A stretch of DNA of 5,106 bases from an uncultured Clostridia bacterium (GTDB lineage Bacteria; Bacillota; Clostridia; Lachnospirales; CAMVHY01): the NCBI GenBank assembly GCA_946415665.1, contig CAMKTI010000125.1:1-5106 (forward strand), written 5' to 3'. Below are positions 1-5,106 of the stretch, piece by piece. The first letter of the stretch is position 1; each line of letters starts with the position of its first letter. The position numbers were made by a program, and so were the translations under genes. Below the pieces are notes generated by a model that did not search any database, was not told the origin of the DNA, and saw only the letters and a program-made list of their open reading frames with translations.

Positions 1-150
1 ATGTACTTGTCATTTTTTTAAATCTTTTTCGTGTAGGCACTATCTAACAAAAAAAGTAAGACAAAAGCCTTACTCTTATACCAAAATAAAATTGAATACG
101 CAAAAAAAAATCCTTTTTTCAAGGCAAAATCAAATTTTTAATAAAAAAAA
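1..150. other. Intergenic stretch without a recognisable gene
   Basis: No reading frame of useful length with a ribosome binding site is visible on either strand. The sequence is dominated by A and T homopolymers. The only structure I see is the hairpin at 55-74 and a much weaker 4-bp hairpin at 112-124, which on the minus strand is followed by a T9 run. Any gene to the left lies outside the window. Confidence 0.6.
55..74 (-). terminator. Possible second intrinsic terminator on the minus strand
   Basis: A 6-bp inverted repeat (AGTAAG at 55-60, CTTACT at 69-74) encloses an 8-nt loop. Read on the minus strand, the stem is followed at once by seven T (complement of 55-49), as in a factor-independent terminator. 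On the plus strand there is no T-run after the stem, so it would act only on leftward transcripts. It lies about 75 nt beyond the main rpmF terminator and could be a backup terminator or the end of a short unseen transcript. The stem is short and AT-rich, so this is tentative. Confidence 0.4.
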
Positions 151-192
151 TAAAACATCCGGCTCTTTTTTATATTCAAACCGAATGTTTTA
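143..192 (-). terminator. Intrinsic terminator of rpmF
   Basis: Arms at 151-162 and 181-192 form a 12-bp helix around an 18-nt loop, beginning 15 nt after the rpmF stop. One position (159/184) is a C-A mismatch on the plus strand but becomes a G-U wobble in the minus-strand RNA, so the helix is complete only in the rpmF direction. Eight T follow in that direction (complement of 150-143), completing a rho-independent terminator. Orientation, distance and T-run all agree that it ends the rpmF transcript. Confidence 0.85.
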
Positions 193-206
193 TTGAAAAT
201 AATTTT

Positions 207-410
207 TTATTCGACATTCTTTAATTTTTTTTCGATGATTAATCGCCCATTATAATTTCCACACGCGCGACAAACTTTGTGTGCCAATGCATATGCCCCG
301 CATTTTTTACATTTGACTAACTTTGGTAATTTTACTTTTGATATCCAACTAGCAAATCTTCTTTTTCTTCCACGAGCTTTTGAGACTCTATACTTTGGAC
401 ATATAGACAT
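207..410 (-). CDS. rpmF: 50S ribosomal protein L32
   Basis: This encodes a 67-residue protein of the bacterial L32 family, a small component of the large ribosomal subunit. Visible family marks are the basic N-terminal stretch (VSKARGRKRR, residues 9-18), a tryptophan at 22, and a zinc ribbon made of C34-x-x-C37 and C47-x-x-C50 within the pattern LVKCKKCG...AHKVCRACGNYNGR. This is the four-cysteine, zinc-binding form. The frame stays open to a TTG at 449, but the ATG at 410 is chosen because GGAGG lies 9 nt upstream of it on the minus strand and the predicted transcript starts near 446, leaving out the TTG. The N-terminus (MSICPKYRVSK) is two residues longer than the usual MAVPKRK-type start, and a KKLKNVE tail extends the C-terminus, so the protein is slightly longer than the common 55-60 residues. 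It has its own promoter and terminator and is divergent from the PBP gene; the often-adjacent yceD gene is not beside it here. Confidence 0.93.
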   Translation of the reverse strand: MSICPKYRVSKARGRKRRFASWISKVKLPKLVKCKKCGAYALAHKVCRACGNYNGRLIIEKKLKNVE

Positions 411-419
411 AATTTCATC

Positions 420-424
420 CCTCC
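420..424 (-). promoter_or_regulatory. Ribosome binding site of rpmF
   Basis: The minus strand reads GGAGGGATGAAATTATG, which places a full GGAGG core 9 nt before the ATG at 410. This decides the start of rpmF: the upstream TTG at 449 has no comparable site. Confidence 0.85.
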
Positions 425-452
425 AATTTTTATTTTTTTCCACAACCAAACC

Positions 453-481
453 ATTCTACTTAAAAAAAAACTTTTTTTCAA
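453..481 (-). promoter_or_regulatory. Sigma-A-type promoter of rpmF
   Basis: On the minus strand, TTGAAA (complement of 476-481) and TAGAAT (complement of 453-458) are separated by exactly 17 nt. Each hexamer matches the TTGACA/TATAAT consensus at five of six positions. Transcription would begin near 446-447, giving a leader of about 36 nt that contains the GGAGG site. A strong constitutive promoter fits a ribosomal protein gene. Predicted from sequence only. Confidence 0.7.
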
Positions 482-515
482 ATTTAATTTCTACTCTTTT
501 AAAATTTTTCTTGCC

Positions 516-543
516 CAGACAAAATTAAATTTTATGTTATAAT
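516..543 (+). promoter_or_regulatory. Extended -10 promoter of the PBP gene
   Basis: A perfect TATAAT at 538-543 is preceded by TG at 535-536 with one base between, giving the extended -10 element TGTTATAAT. A partial -35 (CAGACA at 516-521, four of six matches) sits 16 nt upstream. The expected start point is near 550, giving a leader of about 20 nt that holds little besides the ribosome binding site. The extended -10 would compensate for the weak -35. Confidence 0.72.
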
Positions 544-557
544 TTTATTTAAATATC

Positions 558-562
558 AGGAG
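558..562 (+). promoter_or_regulatory. Ribosome binding site of the PBP gene
   Basis: AGGAG lies 8 nt upstream of the ATG at 571. An in-frame GTG at 562 overlaps this site by one base, so it cannot be served by it. The ATG at 571 is therefore the supported start, shortening the longest possible product by three residues. Confidence 0.85.
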
Positions 563-570
563 TGAAATTT

Positions 571-3174
571 ATGCGAGAAAAAAAAATTACGAATATGACT
601 TTAGATGATCTTGAGAAAATACGACGACAAAAAAAAACAAAACGCCGTCGAAAACGAAAAAGATTTTTTAAGCTATTTATTTTTTTGCTGTGCATTATTT
701 TTTTTATTGCAACTGGAATATCATTTGGAATTTATATGGGAATACAAGAAAGTCCCGGTCAAATTAAAAATATAAATATCATGCCAAATATTTATACGTC
801 AACAATTTACGATATAAATTATAATGAATACGATAAAATTAATGGAACTGAAAATAGAGAATATGTAACGCTCAATAACATACCAAAAAATTTACAGCAC
901 GCATTTATTGCAATTGAAGACGAGAGATTTTATGAACATAATGGCGTCGATCCAAAAGGTATTTTTCGTGCGATAATAACTAAAATAACAAAAAATAAAG
1001 TTCAAGGCGCAAGCACAATCACTCAACAATTAATAAAAAATACGATTACAAAAGTTTCTCATAACAGCATAAAAACAAAAATAAAAGAGCAATATCTTGC
1101 TATAAAACTTGAAAAAGACTTGATAAAAGAATTTGGCAGCAAAAAAAGTGCAAAGGATCATATACTCGAAGTTTATTTAAATGCGATTTATTTGTATCAC
1201 GGTTTAAACGGTGTAAAAACGGCAGCAAATTATTATTTTAATAAAGACGTAAAAGATTTAGATTTAGCAGAGTGTGCAGTTATTGCTGCAATTACAAAAT
1301 CTCCTGCTTATTATGCACCAGATAAAAATCCTGAAAATAATAAAACGCGAAAAAATGTCGTGTTAAAAAAAATGTTGGATTTGAATTTTATAACTCAAGA
1401 AGAATATGAAAATGCAAAACAAGAAGATGTTTATTTAAAAATCTCTCAGACCAAAAAAGAAAAGAGTGAAAAAAAAACTTGTCATAGTTATTTTGTTGAT
1501 AAGTTAATTCAGGATGTTACACGCGATTTACAAGAACAAAAAAATTTGTCCAAAAGCGAAGCCATAGATTTAATTTATAATGGCGGATTAAAAATTTATT
1601 CGACGATTGACACAAGAATGCAAAACATAATGGACAAACATTTTAAAAACGATAATTTTTTTCCAAAAGCTGATAATGAGTTTGACATTATATATTATTT
1701 AACGACTGCAAATAAAAATACTGGCGAAACAAAGAATTTTGAAAAGCGGACGGTTTTGAAAAATAAAAATCAAAATCAGATTAATAATTTTATTGCGCAA
1801 GAAAAAAATAATTTACTTGGAGCAAATGATGAAGTTTTGGCAGAAAAAACAGTAATTGTCCCGCAACCGCAATCCGCAATGATTATTATTGATTATAAAA
1901 CTGGAGAGGTCAGAGCAATTCGTGGCGGGCGAGGCGAAAAAAATTTAGATTTCGAATTAAATCGCGCGATTGATTCAGAACGTCAACCCGGTTCCGTTTT
2001 TAAAATTTTAGCTTCCTTTGCTCCAGCAATAGATTTAAAAAAAGCAACGGCAGCAACAATTATTGATGATGCACCTTTTACAACAAGTGATGGTTATAGC
2101 CCAAAAAATTATTATAAAAATTATCGTGGTCCTTCAACGATTCGTGATGCAATTAAATTATCGATGAATATCGTAGCAGTAAAAAATATGATAAACACAG
2201 GAGTTGCGAATTGCTTTGATTATTTATTGAAATTTGGTTTTACGACGTTGGTGGAAAAAGAAAATATAAACGGGAAAATTTATAGCGATAAAGTTGCCGC
2301 GACAGCTTTAGGAGGTTTAACTCATGGAATAAATCAAATTGAAGCAACGGCTGCGTTTGGAACGATTGCAAATTTAGGAAAACATAATAAGCCAGTATTT
2401 TATAAAAGTGTTTTGGATCACGATAATAATTTGTTATTGGAAAATAAAGTTGCGCCACGAAAAGTTTTAGAGGAGCAATCTGCATATATTTTGACAGATA
2501 TGATGCAAGATGTTGTAAAAAGTGGGACTGGAACAAAAGCAAAATTTAAAAAATCAAAAGTTTGTATCGCAGGAAAAACTGGAACGACAAATGATACAAA
2601 AGATTTAATGTTTGTAGGTTATACGCCGTATTATGTTGCAGGAATTTGGTTAGGATTTGATCATCCGAAAACAATGAAAGAAGACCGCGGATATCATTTG
2701 AAATTATGGAGTACGGTTATGGAAGAAATTCATGAGACACTTGGATTAAAAGAAAAAAATTTTGATAAGCCAAATGGTTTGGTTGGAGCAAACATTTGCA
2801 AAAAAAGCGGTGCTTTGGCTACAGATGCTTGTAAATCATTTGGATGTATGTCGAGCGAATTATTTTTTGATAATACGCAGCCAAAAAAATTTTGCGTGAT
2901 ACACCAAGGAGTTAGACAAAACGATAACTCTGAAAAAAAAGAACATGAATCTAATATGGAAGAGTCTGAAACAAAAGAAAAAGAAATTGAAAAAACGGAT
3001 CCTTCAAGTGAAAAAAAAGAATCTGAAGTAAAAATAACTGAAAGTACAGAAACAAAAAATTCTGAAGAGGTTGAAATACAGCAAACTATTGAAAATAAAA
3101 CTGTCGAGCAAAACAATGAGGAAAAAGAAAATATTAATATCATGGAAACTGAGCCAGTTATGTCAGAAAGTTAA
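571..3174 (+). CDS. Class A penicillin-binding protein (PBP1A-type, bifunctional)
   Basis: This 867-residue enzyme polymerises lipid II into glycan strands and cross-links the stem peptides on the outer face of the membrane. The N-terminus is cytoplasmic and very basic (residues 17-34, with RRRKRKR), followed by one membrane anchor at about 33-57. The glycosyltransferase (GT51) domain carries EDERFYEHNG (116-125, E116 the expected catalytic glutamate), GASTITQQ (146-153), KIKEQYLAIKLE (170-181) and the region around VYLNAIYLYHGLNGV (201-215). The transpeptidase domain has all three active-site motifs: S475-V-F-K478 with the acylated serine, S531-M-N533, and K669-T-G671 in KTGTT. A linker of low similarity lies at about 360-430. 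After the transpeptidase comes a cysteine-containing segment (C743, C754, C759, C775; pattern IC..SG.LAT..C) seen in many PBP1A-type proteins, then an acidic Glu/Lys/Ser/Thr tail from about 785 to the end. The start is the ATG with AGGAG 8 nt upstream. The gene is a single transcription unit with its own promoter and terminator. I leave the symbol blank because pbpA, ponA and mrcA are used inconsistently; the family call is firm. Confidence 0.96.
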   Translation: MREKKITNMTLDDLEKIRRQKKTKRRRKRKRFFKLFIFLLCIIFFIATGISFGIYMGIQESPGQIKNINIMPNIYTSTIYDINYNEYDKINGTENREYVTLNNIPKNLQHAFIAIEDERFYEHNGVDPKGIFRAIITKITKNKVQGASTITQQLIKNTITKVSHNSIKTKIKEQYLAIKLEKDLIKEFGSKKSAKDHILEVYLNAIYLYHGLNGVKTAANYYFNKDVKDLDLAECAVIAAITKSPAYYAPDKNPENNKTRKNVVLKKMLDLNFITQEEYENAKQEDVYLKISQTKKEKSEKKTCHSYFVDKLIQDVTRDLQEQKNLSKSEAIDLIYNGGLKIYSTIDTRMQNIMDKHFKNDNFFPKADNEFDIIYYLTTANKNTGETKNFEKRTVLKNKNQNQINNFIAQEKNNLLGANDEVLAEKTVIVPQPQSAMIIIDYKTGEVRAIRGGRGEKNLDFELNRAIDSERQPGSVFKILASFAPAIDLKKATAATIIDDAPFTTSDGYSPKNYYKNYRGPSTIRDAIKLSMNIVAVKNMINTGVANCFDYLLKFGFTTLVEKENINGKIYSDKVAATALGGLTHGINQIEATAAFGTIANLGKHNKPVFYKSVLDHDNNLLLENKVAPRKVLEEQSAYILTDMMQDVVKSGTGTKAKFKKSKVCIAGKTGTTNDTKDLMFVGYTPYYVAGIWLGFDHPKTMKEDRGYHLKLWSTVMEEIHETLGLKEKNFDKPNGLVGANICKKSGALATDACKSFGCMSSELFFDNTQPKKFCVIHQGVRQNDNSEKKEHESNMEESETKEKEIEKTDPSSEKKESEVKITESTETKNSEEVEIQQTIENKTVEQNNEEKENINIMETEPVMSES

Positions 3175-3178
3175 AAAC

Positions 3179-3209
3179 GGATTGCGTCAAAAGCAATTCT
3201 TTTTTTTTT
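3179..3209 (+). terminator. Intrinsic terminator of the PBP gene
   Basis: A 7-bp stem (GGATTGC at 3179-3185 with GCAATTC at 3193-3199, one G-U pair) closes a 7-nt loop and is followed by ten T at 3200-3209. It starts 5 nt after the PBP stop codon. This is a classic rho-independent terminator and separates the PBP transcript from the next gene. Confidence 0.9.
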
Positions 3210-3269
3210 ATATAGAATAGACTTTAAAGCTAAATTTTTTGAGAGAATTAAACAAAAACAAAAAATGTA

Positions 3270-3298
3270 TTGACAGTTAATTTTTTTCGTGATAAAAT
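3270..3298 (+). promoter_or_regulatory. Near-consensus promoter of the 430-residue protein gene
   Basis: A perfect -35 TTGACA (3270-3275) lies exactly 17 nt before TAAAAT (3293-3298, five of six matches to TATAAT). TG at 3290-3291 with one intervening base adds an extended -10 element. Transcription should begin near 3305, about 40 nt upstream of the ATG. Apart from the ribosome binding site the leader shows no clear operator or riboswitch. By sequence this is the strongest promoter in the window. Confidence 0.82.
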
Positions 3299-3332
3299 AC
3301 AGGTTAAGCTTTGAAATAAAAATAAATTTGGT

Positions 3333-3337
3333 GGGGG
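3333..3337 (+). promoter_or_regulatory. G-rich ribosome binding site of the 430-residue protein gene
   Basis: A run of five G (in GTGGGGGATT) lies 9 nt before the ATG at 3347. It differs from the AGGAG/GGAGG sites of the two other genes but can still pair with the anti-Shine-Dalgarno CCUCC through G-U wobbles. No other start in this frame is better placed. Confidence 0.65.
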
Positions 3338-3346
3338 ATTTTAAAT

Positions 3347-4639
3347 ATGGAATTAAACAATGACAAAGAAAAATCGTTGCTTAATAATAAATTGTCTAGC
3401 GGATCCAGGCGTATTTGTATCAAATGGAAAGATTTTGGTTTAAAAAATAAAAACGAAGATGGTGATGGTGATTATTATTGTTATTTTTATACACACCAGC
3501 GATACGATAAGCCAGGCATGTGGAATCTAGATAAAAATCATGATCCGCAAATTAAAAAAAATGATTATGGGGCTTTGTATATGAATTACAATTGTCATGA
3601 AAGAAGAAAAGTACGGTTTTGTCTTGTAGATAAAAAAATGGATGAAGAGGAAGCAAAAAGCGCAACGCCTGAAAATAAAGAAGAGGTTGGTTGGTATGAA
3701 TTTCAAGATGGGAAAATTATAGAGTACAATGACTCACAAAAACAATGGAAAAAATCTGGCATTTCATTTATCTATGATGAACCAGATTCTTCAAAACAAG
3801 ACAGTTTTTTAATGCGTTTTAATGATTGTTCTAAAATCAATATTACCGGCGATAAATTTAAACAAATTATTTTAGAAGATACTAAATTTAATATTGATAA
3901 TATAAATCAGGGTGAAAATTTAGATAAAAATAAAAATACAGATGCTGAGCCAAAGGTTTATGTATTTGCACAATCTTCTCTTGGTTCTAATTATTTTTTG
4001 CTTCAAAAGCCGTATCCATTATCAAAGGCGTTAAATAACAATTTTGAAACAAAAAATTGTTGTGATGGTGATATGGAAGATATACTTAATTTGCGATTTG
4101 TTATTACAACTGGAGATTTTAAACTTAATGTTGGCGATCAAAGTAATGAGGAAGAGTTTAGATATAAAACTGACAGATCCGTATTTTACTTACACAAAGA
4201 TGAACAAAATAATATGGTTTTGTCTCATCGTATTACAAAGAAAGGCTTAAATGAATGGAAATCGGTTGACGCTGAAATTACACTAGAAAAACAGATAAAT
4301 AATTCCCAAGAATGGCGAGAATATAAATATATTTCCAAAGCTAAAGTTGGTTTGATAAAAGTTTTTTTTCGGGACCACAGCGGTAAAACAATTTTTTTCG
4401 GTTTGATTTCAGTTGGTGTTGGTTTATTTTGGGGTTGGCTTTACGCTCCGATTCCGATTACACTGCTTATTGTTTTTGCGATTTTAGATTATAGATATAA
4501 ATATAAATTTTTGCCAGGACCAAAAAAAATATTATCGTGTGTTATGCTGTGTTTAAGTTGTCGCAAAGAAACCGAAGAAAATGAAATAAAAAATCCGAAG
4601 TCGATTGGTTGTAACAAAAATAAAAATAGAATTGAGTAA
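3347..4639 (+). CDS. Unrecognised protein with C-terminal membrane hairpin
   Basis: I do not recognise the family of this 430-residue protein. There is no signal peptide. Residues 1-345 are hydrophilic and look soluble, with many aromatic and charged beta-prone stretches (for example 42-50, 114-126, 203-220 and 277-294) and low-complexity Asn/Lys/Asp/Glu patches at 94-112 and 186-200. Two hydrophobic segments follow, at about 348-364 (IFFGLISVGVGLFWGW) and 367-380 (PIPITLLIVFAIL), joined by a very short turn. Basic residues on both sides (K347 and upstream; RYKYK at 383-387, KK at 393-394) suggest a hairpin with both ends in the cytoplasm. There are eleven cysteines, including C238-C239 and a cluster C398/C402/C405, which also suits a cytoplasmic location. 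Its own strong promoter and the terminator before it make it an independent unit. The last residues lie where a decayed transposase begins (about 4590-4640), so the original C-terminus may have been replaced. No function can be assigned; a membrane-tethered binding or sensory role is only a guess. Confidence 0.8.
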   Translation: MELNNDKEKSLLNNKLSSGSRRICIKWKDFGLKNKNEDGDGDYYCYFYTHQRYDKPGMWNLDKNHDPQIKKNDYGALYMNYNCHERRKVRFCLVDKKMDEEEAKSATPENKEEVGWYEFQDGKIIEYNDSQKQWKKSGISFIYDEPDSSKQDSFLMRFNDCSKINITGDKFKQIILEDTKFNIDNINQGENLDKNKNTDAEPKVYVFAQSSLGSNYFLLQKPYPLSKALNNNFETKNCCDGDMEDILNLRFVITTGDFKLNVGDQSNEEEFRYKTDRSVFYLHKDEQNNMVLSHRITKKGLNEWKSVDAEITLEKQINNSQEWREYKYISKAKVGLIKVFFRDHSGKTIFFGLISVGVGLFWGWLYAPIPITLLIVFAILDYRYKYKFLPGPKKILSCVMLCLSCRKETEENEIKNPKSIGCNKNKNRIE

Positions 4640-5106
4640 TTTTAGTGAACAAGGTGTAACGAAGTTTTATTTTATATTGTCATATGTAATGTTTTACATA
4701 ATAAAAAATGGTTATAAATGGAGAACATTGCCAAAAAAATATGGAAACTGGCACACGATTTATATGAGATTTAGTAGATGGTCGAAGAACGGTACGATTA
4801 CCAAAATTTTAGCAGCTATGAAAAAGCAAAAACTGCTTAATGAAGAGGATTATATATTCTTTATTGATAGTACGAGCATCAAGGTGAGTCCAGATGCAAA
4901 CAAGAATGAAAATAATCAGAAACAAAACATCAGATGTTCAAAAGAAGGCTAACAACGAATTTACACCTATATTTATATTGTACATCTTCATGTCCAGTGG
5001 CTTTTCGTTTGTCTCCTGGAAGTTTTTACTGTGACCCTGAAATAAGAAAACTAGGTAGCGTTCACATAAAATAAAAATATATTGAGCAAAGAGAAAAAGT
5101 GATAAG
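4590..5106 (+). mobile_element. IS5-family insertion sequence remnant, right part outside the window
   Basis: This is the extent of the element as inferred from the transposase remnant. The left boundary is approximate: the transposase frame opens after a stop at 4587-4589 and clear similarity begins near 4640. I could not identify a terminal inverted repeat or a target duplication at the left end, and the right end is not in the window. Confidence 0.6.
4605..5106 (+). pseudogene. Decayed IS5-family (IS427-like) transposase remnant
   Basis: The frame from 4605 to 4952 encodes the N-terminal and early catalytic part of an IS5-family DDE transposase. It shows NGYKWRTLPKKYGNWHTIYM (residues 35-54), RFSRWSKNGT (55-64) and FFIDSTSIKVSPDA (85-98), where D88 is the expected first catalytic aspartate. 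It ends at a TAA (4950-4952) just after CSKEG, where relatives read RS(K/R)GG followed by LTTKIH. That continuation is present in another frame from about 4949 (LTTNLHLY, then PVAFRLSPGSFYCDPEIRKL), resembling the family's F.LSPG..HDAPEGRKL segment, until a stop at 5072-5074. Weak traces may run on in the third frame to the window edge. The only start in the first frame is a TTG at 4605 without a ribosome binding site, and the first residues of the family are missing. Programmed frameshifting is known in the IS427 group, but the lost start and the repeated breaks argue for a dead gene. It presumably continues past 5106. Confidence 0.85.

Noticed and set aside
1..13. Start codons at the left edge (ATG at 1 plus; ATG at 13 minus)
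   Set aside because: The plus frame stops after six codons, and the minus frame leaves the window after four codons with no ribosome binding site.
102..124. Small hairpin (CCTT/AAGG) with a T9 run on the minus strand, as a separate terminator
   Set aside because: A 4-bp stem is too weak to annotate alone; it is mentioned only as part of the stacked hairpins.
411..449. N-terminal extension of L32 from a TTG at 449
   Set aside because: The extension lacks a ribosome binding site, is unlike any L32 N-terminus and starts at or before the predicted transcription start. The ATG at 410 has GGAGG at good spacing.
277..528. Plus-strand reading frame of 83 codons opposite rpmF
   Set aside because: It is antisense to the L32 gene, lacks a ribosome binding site and encodes a Phe/Leu-rich sequence typical of the reverse of A-rich coding DNA.
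562..570. GTG at 562 as start of the PBP
   Set aside because: It overlaps the AGGAG ribosome binding site that serves the ATG at 571.
2240..3143. Two minus-strand frames inside the PBP gene (2240-2542 and 2730-3143)
   Set aside because: Both are antisense shadows of the PBP gene. The second is Ser/Phe-rich because it is the complement of the Glu/Lys-rich tail.
4044..4250. 68-codon plus-strand frame inside the 430-residue gene
   Set aside because: It lies wholly within a longer frame with a promoter and ribosome binding site, and has no initiation signal of its own.

Overview
The window is about 5.1 kb of very AT-rich DNA (roughly 30% G+C by eye) from a bacterium. It carries a class A penicillin-binding protein, a zinc-ribbon ribosomal protein L32, strong Shine-Dalgarno sites, sigma-A-type promoters and intrinsic terminators with long T-runs. 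Together these suggest a low-GC Bacillota (Clostridia- or Negativicutes-like), but nothing here fixes the genus.

Layout, left to right. Positions 1-206 hold no gene, only terminator hairpins that read on the minus strand. Positions 207-410 (minus) encode ribosomal protein L32 (rpmF), with its own promoter, ribosome binding site and a 12-bp terminator helix. A short divergent intergenic region (411-570) carries the rpmF promoter on one strand and an extended -10 promoter for the next gene on the other. Positions 571-3174 (plus) encode an 867-residue bifunctional PBP1A-type peptidoglycan synthase with complete glycosyltransferase and transpeptidase motifs and an acidic low-complexity tail; a strong terminator follows 5 nt after the stop codon. 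Positions 3270-3298 are a near-consensus promoter driving an unrecognised 430-residue protein (3347-4639) with a large soluble N-terminal region and a membrane hairpin near its C-terminus. From about 4590 to the right edge lies a decayed IS5-family transposase that has lost its start, changes frame at about 4940-4950 and carries stops; it abuts or overlaps the 3' end of the 430-residue gene.

The genes look like independent transcription units, each with its own promoter, rather than an operon. L32 and the PBP are housekeeping functions (ribosome and cell wall). The 430-residue gene next to an IS remnant looks accessory. I see no convincing new multi-gene system; the most interesting item is the unrecognised membrane-tailed protein and how its 3' end joins the IS remnant.
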